Positions 1 to 9,088 of a stretch of DNA of 33,170 bases are shown here, piece after piece; positions within the stretch are counted from its first letter, which is position 1, and every line of letters starts with the position of its first letter. Below the pieces are notes generated by a model. That model made no database searches and was not told the origin of the DNA. It saw nothing but the letters and a program-made list of their open reading frames with translations. The position numbers and the translations under genes are program-made. The stretch is from positions 1 to 33,170 of the forward strand of contig JAIRJR010000246.1 in NCBI GenBank assembly GCA_031260575.1, in the 5' to 3' direction. This DNA is from Tannerella sp. Lineage in GTDB: Bacteria > Bacteroidota > Bacteroidia > Bacteroidales > Tannerellaceae.

Positions 1-2087
1 GCCGAAGTCTCAATGTTGTCAAAAGGCGTAAAATCGCATGTCGCCGTAATCCATAGAGGTAGAAAGGGATAGGTTGCTTGCCGGATTTCGGCGGAGGTGA
101 TGACTTGTTCGTCGCTTAACGAAGTTTTATTGCCATGGCCTGTGTAATTCAGCAAAAACGTTCCTTCTTTCAATTGTCTTTGAAGGCCTGCTTCGATATC
201 GGGATAGGATGTTCTTCCGCCCGTAGATGATTTTTTGTAAGCGTCGAAGAATAATTTATTGCTCAGAAATTCAGGGTATTTCCGTTCCAATCCTTCAGAT
301 AAATCGTTGGATTGCTTCATATGGATTGTATCGTATGGAGGCGTGTCTAATGTGCTGCCATCGTCTGCCAAAAAGGTAAGGTTGTTTTTCCATATTCCGG
401 TTGTTTGATTATCCATATAGGCAATCACCTTATCAACAGCATTTTTAGCCTGTGAGACGGTTTGAACCGGAAAGCGGCCGATACCGAGTAAAATATCGTC
501 GGTGATATAATTAGCCCCTCCACTGTTGTCGGCCAGAAAACCAAAATAATCGTCCATCACATACGAACCGCTATTGAGCGAATTATGACTTTGATACGTA
601 AGGATAAAGTTTTCTGTCGGCGTCTTTTTCCATACATCGGTCAGCCGGCGGTTATCGTACGAACCGGCGCCGAATAATAAGAGGAATTTCGGCGCATCGG
701 CTCCGGATGTGCGCCGGTCATAAAACATTTTCATGAAGCGGCGGATAGCGGTTGCATCGGGGGTGCCGCTCGAAAACTCGTTGAATATCTGGTCGGGCGT
801 CACAATCGTAACACTTCCAACATTAGGGTTTTTCTCGCGGTGATATGCAGCCAATCGGTTTGCCTCGCCGGTAAATGCAGGGGGCGCCAGAATCACCATG
901 TCGGTTTGCGGCAGCGCATGCAAGTTTTGATTAGCGATCAATCCGACGGTTTCCGGCGTTTTGAATGTTTTCGATAAATCGACCAACGCAAACTCTCTCA
1001 GCGTTTCGCTTACCGGAATGGTAAAGGAAAGATTGGAGCCGTCAAAAGATGTTTCCATCCGGACGGGATTAACCGCATCGGTCACATCGAAAACAAGCAT
1101 ATTGGATGTAGCATCGCGGATCGTGAACATCGACACATTTCTTCGTGCCGAAATGCTTCGAAAAAAAGTATATGGCGTCCCGTTTTGGGCATACGATTTC
1201 AGTTCCCTCTTCATCTGCAAGCAGATATAATCCAAATGGCTTTTATGTCCTGCAGGATTATAGGCGACTGTCACCCTTGGATTTTCGCTTTTAGTGCCGA
1301 TCCACGTGGTGGTTCGATGTAACGCAATACCATTCGTGTAGCTATTGTTATCTATGCGAATTGATCCGGTAATCATTTCTTCTCCATCGATACCAAGCGT
1401 TACACTCCCGGATGTATCGACTGCTTTGGAGATAAACCGAAAACTAATGCGCCCTTCGTCGCCGGTAATTCCCGGTATGGCAAAGGAAAATGTTTGGGAA
1501 GTATTGCTCTCAAAACTTTCGCCGAAAAGCTCCCTGCCGGAATGATTGACCGAGACCTGTTCTTTTTCATAGAGGGCATAATCGTCGAAGGTACTGATTT
1601 GTGCCGAAGCGACGTTGCTGATTGAGGCAACTGAATCCATGTCTTTTACCGGGGTTGCGTCGGTGATGAAATAATAACCGTAACTCGAATAGGGATTGTT
1701 TTCGTGAAAGAATTGGGTGGTACCGGGTGTGCCCGAAATATACGTTTTCTCTCCGTACAACCATTTTACCGGTCCCTTGGCATAAAACAGCAAATAGTCG
1801 TTTCCACGCCAGACAGCGGTTGCAGGTAGATCGTCAATATAAGGTTTGGAGAAATCTTCATCCAATATCCATCCGCCATATCCGTGGACAGATACTTTTT
1901 CAGGATCCGGAAAGCCCATTTTGCGTAAATCGGTATATGTGAGTTTGTAAATTCCTGTTTCTTCCACCCTGACTTTCATCCACTTTCCTTCCGAAAGCGC
2001 GGATTGGGGGGCATAGATACGCCCGTCGGCCCATGCAATCATCAGCGCAAAGCAACTGAACAGCAAACTCACTAATCCTTTTTTCAT
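1..2087 (-). CDS. porU: Type IX secretion system sortase PorU (N-terminal part, runs off left edge)
   Basis: An open frame runs on the minus strand from ATG at 2087 to the window edge, giving 695 residues with no stop. The first ~20 residues (MKKGLVSLLFSCFALMIAWA) form a Sec signal peptide. The family C25 (gingipain-like) catalytic pair is visible: His651 in the motif NYTGHG and Cys684 in WITATCDFTPFD. The 33-residue gap equals that between the catalytic His and Cys reported for Porphyromonas gingivalis PorU (H657/C690). PorU is the outer-membrane-associated sortase that removes the C-terminal signal of T9SS cargo and links the cargo to A-LPS. P. gingivalis PorU is about 1,160 residues, so roughly 40% lies outside the window. 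The gene begins 4 bp beyond the FAH-family gene stop and has no promoter of its own that I can see, so it is probably cotranscribed with it. No T9SS cargo is seen here. Confidence 0.9.
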   Translation of the reverse strand, partial: MKKGLVSLLFSCFALMIAWADGRIYAPQSALSEGKWMKVRVEETGIYKLTYTDLRKMGFPDPEKVSVHGYGGWILDEDFSKPYIDDLPATAVWRGNDYLLFYAKGPVKWLYGEKTYISGTPGTTQFFHENNPYSSYGYYFITDATPVKDMDSVASISNVASAQISTFDDYALYEKEQVSVNHSGRELFGESFESNTSQTFSFAIPGITGDEGRISFRFISKAVDTSGSVTLGIDGEEMITGSIRIDNNSYTNGIALHRTTTWIGTKSENPRVTVAYNPAGHKSHLDYICLQMKRELKSYAQNGTPYTFFRSISARRNVSMFTIRDATSNMLVFDVTDAVNPVRMETSFDGSNLSFTIPVSETLREFALVDLSKTFKTPETVGLIANQNLHALPQTDMVILAPPAFTGEANRLAAYHREKNPNVGSVTIVTPDQIFNEFSSGTPDATAIRRFMKMFYDRRTSGADAPKFLLLFGAGSYDNRRLTDVWKKTPTENFILTYQSHNSLNSGSYVMDDYFGFLADNSGGANYITDDILLGIGRFPVQTVSQAKNAVDKVIAYMDNQTTGIWKNNLTFLADDGSTLDTPPYDTIHMKQSNDLSEGLERKYPEFLSNKLFFDAYKKSSTGGRTSYPDIEAGLQRQLKEGTFLLNYTGHGNKTSLSDEQVITSAEIRQATYPFLPLWITATCDFTPFDNIETS

Positions 2088-2091
2088 TTTA

Positions 2092-2703
2092 TTATCTTAC
2101 CCAAAAATCCAGCAATAACCGGTCACCGATATAACCCTGCATGTGGTCGCCGACTTTTACAGGCCCGACTCCTTCGGGCGTACCTGTAAAAATCAAATCA
2201 CCCATCCGCAATGTAAAAAAACGGCTCACGTGCGCGATGATTTGATCTATCGAAAAAATCATCTGTTGCGTGTTGCCTTGTTGAACCGTTTGCCCGTTCA
2301 GATTGAGATGAAATGGCAGTTGGTTGACGTCTCCCGGACTTTCTAAAGGCAGAAATTTTCCAACAACCGCCGAATTGTCAAATGCCTTGCACGTTTCCCA
2401 GGGTAAACCCTGTTTGCGGAGGCGCGCTTGCAAATCGCGTGCTGTGAAGTCAATTCCGACCGTTACTTCATCGTAATAACGATAAGCAAATCGTTCAGCA
2501 ATATTTTTTCCGAGCCGGCTGATTTTGATGACAATTTCCGTTTCATAGTGTATCTCGGACGAGAAGTCGGGAATAAAAAAAGGCTTTCCGTCTTTTAATA
2601 CCGAATCGGCTTTCATAAAAATAACAGGCTCTTGTAATGCTAACGTATTACGCATCTCTTTATTGTGAGAGGCATAATTCATACCGACGGCAAGGATTTT
2701 CAT
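2092..2703 (-). CDS. Fumarylacetoacetate hydrolase (FAH) family protein
   Basis: The product is 203 residues, the size of short FAH-fold enzymes such as fumarylpyruvate hydrolase/YcgM-type proteins and oxaloacetate tautomerases. Visible family motifs are GMNYASHNKE near the N-terminus, the metal-binding acidic region HYETEIVI, VGIDFTARDLQ and the closing loop FTGTPEGVGPV. An upstream in-frame ATG at 2754 would add 17 residues (DTLKTKNRKLKTN and so on), but these are encoded by a low-complexity repeat and overlap the upstream acyltransferase gene. I therefore take the ATG at 2703, where the conserved MKILAVGMNYA begins. The family cleaves C-C bonds in, decarboxylates or tautomerises beta-keto acids using Mg2+; the substrate cannot be read from sequence. 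It sits between the acyltransferase gene and porU on the same strand. Confidence 0.85.
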   Translation of the reverse strand: MKILAVGMNYASHNKEMRNTLALQEPVIFMKADSVLKDGKPFFIPDFSSEIHYETEIVIKISRLGKNIAERFAYRYYDEVTVGIDFTARDLQARLRKQGLPWETCKAFDNSAVVGKFLPLESPGDVNQLPFHLNLNGQTVQQGNTQQMIFSIDQIIAHVSRFFTLRMGDLIFTGTPEGVGPVKVGDHMQGYIGDRLLLDFWVR

Positions 2704-2707
2704 ATTG

Positions 2708-2735
2708 GTTTTTAGTTTTCGGTTTTTAGTTTTCA
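2708..2735. repeat. Two-copy 14-bp tandem repeat in FAH 5' region
   Basis: The unit GTTTTTAGTTTTCG occurs at 2708-2721 and again with one change at 2722-2735. It lies in the 44-bp gap between the acyltransferase stop and the chosen FAH start. It is A-rich when read on the coding strand and produces a spurious N-terminal extension of the FAH frame. Confidence 0.75.
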
Positions 2736-2747
2736 GTGTATCAATAA

Positions 2748-3914
2748 TCACCAATCACTAATTTTGTTTGCCAAATGGTTTTTCAGCGGATTTGAATACA
2801 TCTCCAGCATTTTGCTGCGGAGGAAGGTTTCGTCTTTAGCCGGAGTGTCGATTTTACCAATCTGCCTTTGCAAATAATCGCTGAACGCTTGAAACTCCTG
2901 TTGATTATAAAAATCACAAAAACGCCGGCTATCATTCAGTAAGTCGAATGCAATATAATTGCAGGGAAAAAACCGGTAATGTTCATATATTTCGCGGTCG
3001 ATCACGGATGCAATCTCATCAATGATTTCGTTTTTATTGGTTTTGAGTTGAAGGGATTTCAATTTCGGGTTGATCGGATTGGCAATTGTAAAATGCACAC
3101 GGCCTTTATTCTGCAAAATTCCTATTTCCATATTTAACAAATCATCCCGTCTGCTTTTTACGTAATCGGGGTTATCGCGTTTCAACTGAAATTCCTGCGC
3201 TTTGAGGTAGTCGCACGGGTCATATTCGTAAGTGATTGCGATCGGGACAATATTCAATGACATCAGGCTCGACAGGGCATCGCGGTCGCCTCCCATGGAA
3301 AGCATTTTCAAGAGGCCGGGTTGGGTTGAGTCGTTTGCATCCTTGGCTCTGCCTTCGCGTTGTGCAATCCAGACCGATTCTTTGGTTTCCTTGATCGTAT
3401 GATGAATGTAGGCGGATAATTTCTTACTTTCCTCCAATTTTTGTCGTACAGGCAAATTCCGTTTGACAAAAAAACTGTTATTCAACCTGAATACCGGTTT
3501 AATCCAGGGGTGGATTAACAAGTTGTCTCCGATGGTGATCTGCGTCATTGCGTGACCGATGTCAAAAAGCAGGACATTCAGGAATGCGGCATCCAACACA
3601 ATATCGCGGTGATTCGATATAAACGTGCAAGCATCTTTCGTAATCCGTTCGCCACCCGAAACCGTTAATGAGTTTGTACTTATTTTTGCAATGACAGACA
3701 CCAAGTCATAGCTGATGTTCTCTTTGAACTGTTGTTTGGTTTTGCATGTACGCAATTTTGCTTTGATAGCCTCCCAATCAAAAGCAGGCAAAACATACCG
3801 CAAGGCATCTTCAATCCCTTCACTTGCGATTAACTCTTCAATGGCGTCGCTCACCTCACTGTCATACACCGGGCGGATATCGTCAAAATCATACATTGAG
3901 TTGCTTTTTTCCAT
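2748..3914 (-). CDS. PlsB/PlsC-like glycerophosphate acyltransferase
   Basis: The product is 388 residues. A central acyltransferase domain is seen at about 85-260: FISNHRDIVLDAAF at 98-111 as the His/acid active-site block, NNSFFVKR at 145-152 as the glycerophosphate-binding block, and AQREGRAKDANDS at 184-196 as the EGR block. This family transfers acyl chains to glycerol-3-phosphate or lysophosphatidate at the inner membrane. There is no obvious signal peptide or strong membrane segment. The spacing from His102 to Asp108 is HX5D rather than the textbook HX4D, with another acid at 104, so the exact catalytic pair is uncertain. Start codons at 3914 and 3896 are both possible. A TAnnTTTG box just upstream favours a short leader and either start. 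It lies downstream of ddl but appears to have its own promoter. Confidence 0.8.
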   Translation of the reverse strand: MEKSNSMYDFDDIRPVYDSEVSDAIEELIASEGIEDALRYVLPAFDWEAIKAKLRTCKTKQQFKENISYDLVSVIAKISTNSLTVSGGERITKDACTFISNHRDIVLDAAFLNVLLFDIGHAMTQITIGDNLLIHPWIKPVFRLNNSFFVKRNLPVRQKLEESKKLSAYIHHTIKETKESVWIAQREGRAKDANDSTQPGLLKMLSMGGDRDALSSLMSLNIVPIAITYEYDPCDYLKAQEFQLKRDNPDYVKSRRDDLLNMEIGILQNKGRVHFTIANPINPKLKSLQLKTNKNEIIDEIASVIDREIYEHYRFFPCNYIAFDLLNDSRRFCDFYNQQEFQAFSDYLQRQIGKIDTPAKDETFLRSKMLEMYSNPLKNHLANKISDW

Positions 3915-3935
3915 AATTATCCATTATAAACACGA

Positions 3936-3943
3936 CAAATTTA
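3936..3943 (-). promoter_or_regulatory. Putative -7 box (TAAATTTG) for the acyltransferase gene
   Basis: Read on the minus strand the sequence is TAAATTTG, a full match to the Bacteroidetes -7 consensus TAnnTTTG, ending 21 nt before the ATG at 3914. I do not see a convincing TTTG at the expected upstream spacing, so this is a one-element match. Confidence 0.45.
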
Positions 3944-3981
3944 CAAATGAAAACGCATATTTCGTTTGTTTTTCACCTTTT

Positions 3982-5040
3982 TTAGTACTTGTTTATTTTA
4001 TTTTCAATAATTTCGGTCATGATATCTGTCATATTCAGCCCGGCGGCTTGTACTTGTTGAGGGATAAAACGCGTTGCCGTCATGCCGGGCGTTGTATTAA
4101 TTTCAAGCATTACAGGCATTTCATCAGGCGTAACGATATAATCAACCCGGATAATCCCTTGCGCCCCGATGAGTTTGTAGATTTTTTCGGTTTCACGCTG
4201 AATTTTGCTTGCCAGTCCGGTAGAAATTCGCGCCGGTGTTATTTCTTGCACTTCTCCGTTGTATTTTGCGCCGTAGTCGAAAAAATCGTTTTCCGGAACC
4301 ACTTCGGTAACCGGAAAGACAATGATATGATTTTTCGATTGGTAACAACCGCAAGTCATTTCGACACCCTGTACAAACCGTTCGATCATGACTGCATTGC
4401 TTTCGTGAAAGGCTTTGTCAACAGCAGCCTGAATTTGCGATGCCTCTCGCACCTTCGAAACGCCAAAACTGCTTCCGCCCTCGTTTGGTTTTACAAAAAC
4501 GGGAAGGCTAAGTGATTCGACAATCTTTTCAGGCATGACTTGCTGTCCTTTTTGCAAAAGTATCGAATCCGAAACAGCAATACCACGGTTTCTGAGAAAT
4601 TGATTGCAAATATATTTATTGAAGGTAAGCGCCCCGGCCAATACCCCGCATGTCGAATAGGGAATCCCGACCATATCGAAATAACCCTGTAACAATCCGT
4701 TTTCGCCCGGCGTCCCGTGAATGGTAATATAGGCAAAATCAAACCTGACCGTTTCACCTCCGCGACGGAAGCTGAAATCATTTTTATCCACCTCTATCTC
4801 CCGCATGTCAGGGCGGATTTGCAGGTTGACGCGAGTTTGCAATCCGTGTTGTGTTTCGTTTCCCGTATCTTCCCATTCTTTCGGCATGACCACCTTCCAG
4901 CTATCCTGTTTCAAAATCACTACATACACATGATACCTTTCCTTGTCGATAAATGTGTATAAATTCTCAGCGCTTCTCAAAGAAACCTCAAATTCGGACG
5001 AATAACCTCCGGCAATAATTGCAATATTCTTCATCATCAT
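3982..5040 (-). CDS. ddl: D-alanine--D-alanine ligase
   Basis: The product is 352 residues, normal for Ddl. It joins two D-alanines with ATP to make the dipeptide of the peptidoglycan stem, in the cytoplasm. The ATP-grasp layout is complete: GGYSSEFEVSLRSA at 11-24, HGTPGENG at 108-115, the ATP-binding block FVKPNEGGSSFG at 182-193, DFFDYGAKY at 252-260, RVDY at 298-301 and the metal/D-Ala-binding EINTTPGMT at 313-321. The start ATG overlaps the upstream pseudouridine synthase stop (ATGA at 5040-5037), which indicates translational coupling. Two more ATG codons follow immediately, so the start could be 3 or 6 bases further in. Confidence 0.97.
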   Translation of the reverse strand: MMMKNIAIIAGGYSSEFEVSLRSAENLYTFIDKERYHVYVVILKQDSWKVVMPKEWEDTGNETQHGLQTRVNLQIRPDMREIEVDKNDFSFRRGGETVRFDFAYITIHGTPGENGLLQGYFDMVGIPYSTCGVLAGALTFNKYICNQFLRNRGIAVSDSILLQKGQQVMPEKIVESLSLPVFVKPNEGGSSFGVSKVREASQIQAAVDKAFHESNAVMIERFVQGVEMTCGCYQSKNHIIVFPVTEVVPENDFFDYGAKYNGEVQEITPARISTGLASKIQRETEKIYKLIGAQGIIRVDYIVTPDEMPVMLEINTTPGMTATRFIPQQVQAAGLNMTDIMTEIIENKINKY

Positions 5041-6089
5041 TCTATAAAGCCATTAACATAATTTTCCCACTTCGAAATCAGCGTTTGAAAATCGTCCGGC
5101 AATTCCGAATCAAAAAAAACTTCTTTCCCCGTCGACGGGTGAATAAAACCCAAAGTTTTGGCATGCAGAGCTTGACGTGGGCACAAGTTGAAACAATTCT
5201 GAACGAACTGTTTGTATTTCGAAAAGTTTTGCCCCTTCAGGATCACGTCGCCCCCATACCGCGCATCATTAAAAACATGGTGCCCTGTGTACTTCATATG
5301 TACGCGTATTTGATGCGTGCGCCCGGTTTCCAATCTACATTCCAACAATGAAACATACCCCAACGGTTTTACAACATTATAACGGGTGATCGCCGGTTTT
5401 CCTTGCTCTCCATCCGGGAAAACGGCCATCGACGTTCGGTCGTGCGGGTCGCGCCCAATATTCCCTTCTACCGTTCCCTCATTTTCCTTCATGATTCCCC
5501 AAACCATTGTGACATATTTTCGATGCGTTGTTTTATTGAAAAACTGTAAACCGAGGTGGGTTTTGGCTTCCGGTTTTTTGGCGATAACGAGCAAGCCGGA
5601 AGTGTCTTTATCAATGCGATGAATCAAACCCACCCTTGAATCCGAAACGTCGAAGTGAGGGTTGTCTTTCAGATGCCAGGCAAGTGCGTTGACCAATGTT
5701 CCGGTATAATTGCCATGTCCGGGATGAACCACCATTCCGGCCTGTTTATTGACAATCAACAGGTCTTCATCTTCAAAGATGATATTTAACGGGATATTTT
5801 CCGGCAACAACTCGAACTCGATTCGCGGGCGCGCCATCACGATCGAAACCACATCGAACGGTTTGATCCGGTAGTTGCTTTTGACCGGTTTCTCGTTGAC
5901 TAAGATGTATTTTGCCTCTGCAGCCAGTTGAATCCGATTTCGACTGACATTCATCATTCTGTCAATCAAAAATTTGTCAATACGGATTTGGGATTGTTTC
6001 CTGTCGGCTGTAAACCGGAAATGTTCATACAGGGGTGATTGTTCTAATACATCTTCATCCGGTTCAAACAATTCGTCGGGTTCAATCAT
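5037..6089 (-). CDS. rluD: RluA/RluD-family 23S rRNA pseudouridine synthase
   Basis: The product is 350 residues. An S4 RNA-binding domain occupies about 35-85 (IRIDKFL...SRNRIQL), followed by the RluA-type catalytic domain with HRIDKDTSG at 157-165. Asp160 is the expected nucleophile that attacks C1' of uridine. RluD in other bacteria modifies helix 69 of 23S rRNA; the S4 domain and length fit RluD better than RluA or RluC, but the exact target is inference. The gene overlaps the PASTA gene upstream by 8 bp and ddl downstream by 4 bp, so the three form one tight operon. Confidence 0.92.
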   Translation of the reverse strand: MIEPDELFEPDEDVLEQSPLYEHFRFTADRKQSQIRIDKFLIDRMMNVSRNRIQLAAEAKYILVNEKPVKSNYRIKPFDVVSIVMARPRIEFELLPENIPLNIIFEDEDLLIVNKQAGMVVHPGHGNYTGTLVNALAWHLKDNPHFDVSDSRVGLIHRIDKDTSGLLVIAKKPEAKTHLGLQFFNKTTHRKYVTMVWGIMKENEGTVEGNIGRDPHDRTSMAVFPDGEQGKPAITRYNVVKPLGYVSLLECRLETGRTHQIRVHMKYTGHHVFNDARYGGDVILKGQNFSKYKQFVQNCFNLCPRQALHAKTLGFIHPSTGKEVFFDSELPDDFQTLISKWENYVNGFIE

Positions 6090-6696
6090 TTGAATCGGTT
6101 CCTTCCGTCGGTGTTACATCTGTTAATTCTTGTGTCAGACCGCCATCGCCCACATGCAATATCAAGGCTGAAGTAAGCGGCGCCATTTCACCGGGAGATA
6201 ATAGCTTTCCTGATAATTCAATGCCTATGATTAAGTCGCGATAAGGGCTATTGACATATTTTATTTCGACCGATGTAAATCCCTGAGCCTTCACAAGAAG
6301 CTCGCCCTGCCGTAAAGATCGGTCTTTAACATCCGGTATAGCAGCCATTTGTGCTGTATATGCATTGATTCTAATGAATACGATACGTCCCTTCTTCACC
6401 TTCGAACCGATAGCCGGAATCACTTCCACAATTGCACCGGATTTGACCTCCTGCGTATATACCGAATCAATCACTTCAAAGCGTAATCCCTTGTTTTCCA
6501 AAAAAACGGCGGCGTCATACATCATCAATCCTTTGATGTCGGGAATAACGATTGCCTGATTATGAAGCGTATAAGCGTTCAATCCTTTTAAGACAAAAAA
6601 GATGATGATGCAAAAAATGATGATTGCCGATATCAAATGAGTTAATACCGGCCACCGCTTCATCAGTATGCGTATTTCTTTTATATCTATCTGCAT
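6082..6696 (-). CDS. PASTA-domain single-pass membrane protein
   Basis: The product is 204 residues. A single membrane segment lies at about 18-39 after a short cytoplasmic N-terminus. Two PASTA modules follow, at about 47-112 (starting IVIPDIKGL) and 116-187 (starting AAIPDVKDR), each with the usual G-x-V-x-x-Q/P-x-x-G turn in some form. PASTA domains bind peptidoglycan fragments or cell-wall proteins, but here there is no kinase or transpeptidase domain, so this is a stand-alone envelope protein. It leads an operon with rluD and ddl; ddl suggests a cell-wall link. Its C-terminal ~18 residues are acidic and threonine-rich. Confidence 0.88.
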   Translation of the reverse strand: MQIDIKEIRILMKRWPVLTHLISAIIIFCIIIFFVLKGLNAYTLHNQAIVIPDIKGLMMYDAAVFLENKGLRFEVIDSVYTQEVKSGAIVEVIPAIGSKVKKGRIVFIRINAYTAQMAAIPDVKDRSLRQGELLVKAQGFTSVEIKYVNSPYRDLIIGIELSGKLLSPGEMAPLTSALILHVGDGGLTQELTDVTPTEGTDSND

Positions 6697-6704
6697 TCAA
6701 AGCG

Positions 6705-6712
6705 CAAAAGTA
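6705..6712 (-). promoter_or_regulatory. Putative -7 box (TACTTTTG) for PASTA-rluD-ddl operon
   Basis: The minus-strand TACTTTTG is a full match to TAnnTTTG and ends only 8 nt before the ATG at 6696. Transcription starting 4-6 nt after the box would leave a leader of just a few bases. No clear TTTG is seen at the usual upstream distance. Confidence 0.5.
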
Positions 6713-6754
6713 AAGAAAAATTATAACTCCGCTTCATTTTTAATTATTTTTAAA

Positions 6755-6792
6755 TAAAAAAAACGGACTGCCGGGATAGACAGTCCGTTTTG
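6755..6792 (-). terminator. Rho-independent terminator after groEL
   Basis: AAACGGACTG at 6761-6770 pairs perfectly with CAGTCCGTTT at 6781-6790 across a 10-base loop. On the minus strand the hairpin is followed by a T-run. It lies about 20 bp past the groEL stop and would end the groES-groEL transcript. Confidence 0.9.
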
Positions 6793-6812
6793 TATATAGC
6801 TAACGAAAAGGA

Positions 6813-8483
<1,671 letters not shown>

Positions 8484-8753
8484 TTAGAGAATCGCGAAGA
8501 TATCAGATTGACGCATAATCAAATAGGTGTCTCCGTCCCATTCAATTTCAGTTCCTGCATACTTGCCGTAAAGTACCGAGTCGCCGGCTTTCACGATCAT
8601 CTCGTCATCTTTTGTACCGTTGCCTACCGCTACGACTTCACCTTTTAAAGGTTTTTCCTTTGCTGAATCGGGAATGATAATCCCGCTGACTGTTTTTTCT
8701 TCCGCAGTTGCCGGTTTGACCAGCACTCTGTCTGCTAATGGCTTAATGTTCAT
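8484..8753 (-). CDS. groES: Co-chaperonin GroES (10 kDa)
   Basis: The product is 89 residues. It has the GroES beta-barrel signature from the start ([12 protein letters not shown]), the mobile loop region ([18 protein letters not shown]) that contacts GroEL with its IIIP hydrophobic patch, and the closing block [16 protein letters not shown]. It caps the GroEL ring. It is the first gene of the groES-groEL operon; its upstream region is shared with a divergent exported dehydratase gene. Confidence 0.98.
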   Translation of the reverse strand: MNIKPLADRVLVKPATAEEKTVSGIIIPDSAKEKPLKGEVVAVGNGTKDDEMIVKAGDSVLYGKYAGTEIEWDGDTYLIMRQSDIFAIL

Positions 8754-9088
8754 ATTTTTACTATTTAAATAATGATTAATATATGTTTGTTTGTAATTAT
8801 ATTTTTAAACACCCAACTATATAGCGAATTTCATGCCAAAAGAAATTACTGTCATTTTTTCCGCATAATTCACGAGATGCTGACGAAACGGCGGTCAGAT
8901 TGGCAGAATCCTGTTGAGGTTTTTTGCACGTATCTTGCACATGCAGGTTGAACCCATATGATTCGACATTACATGAATTTATACATAATACGGATTGCAT
9001 AACTAAAATAATTTATATATTTGCAACATTTTAGATTGGTATTTTTATATACTGAGAGAAAGTAGAGGATCGTAAAAACACATCATAA
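8754..9088. other. 335-bp divergent intergenic region between groES and the exported dehydratase
   Basis: No credible gene lies here; a 67-codon minus-strand frame (8797-9000) has no recognisable family and is probably chance. For the plus strand there is a good promoter at 8994-9023. For groES the best candidate is TTCTTTTG on the minus strand at 8844-8837, one mismatch from TAnnTTTG, with TATG 19 bp upstream (one mismatch from TTTG), which would give a leader of about 80 nt. A short inverted repeat CTGAC-N9-GTCAG sits at 8880-8898. No CIRCE element (TTAGCACTC-N9-GAGTGCTAA) is present, so HrcA control by that site is not supported. Confidence 0.5.
8994..9023 (+). promoter_or_regulatory. Putative promoter of exported dehydratase gene
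   Basis: ATTG at 8994-8997 (three of four bases of TTTG) and TATATTTG at 9016-9023 (full match to TAnnTTTG) are 18 bp apart. This fits the Bacteroidetes housekeeping promoter and would give a leader of about 60 nt before the ATG at 9089. Confidence 0.6.

Noticed and set aside
3715-4515. A 266-codon plus-strand frame across the acyltransferase/ddl boundary.
   Set aside because: It runs antisense to two genes with complete motifs, and its translation has no domain.
8822-8839. Sigma-54-like -24/-12 site upstream of groES (GG-N10-GC on the minus strand, TTGGCATGAAATTCGCTA).
   Set aside because: The GG/GC spacing is right, but the -12 half is imperfect, groE operons are not usually sigma-54 dependent, and there is no enhancer-binding protein nearby. 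It is probably chance.
8797-9000. A 67-codon minus-strand frame in the groES upstream region.
   Set aside because: It has no recognisable family, no signal of translation and a cysteine/serine-rich random look; it spans the groES promoter region.
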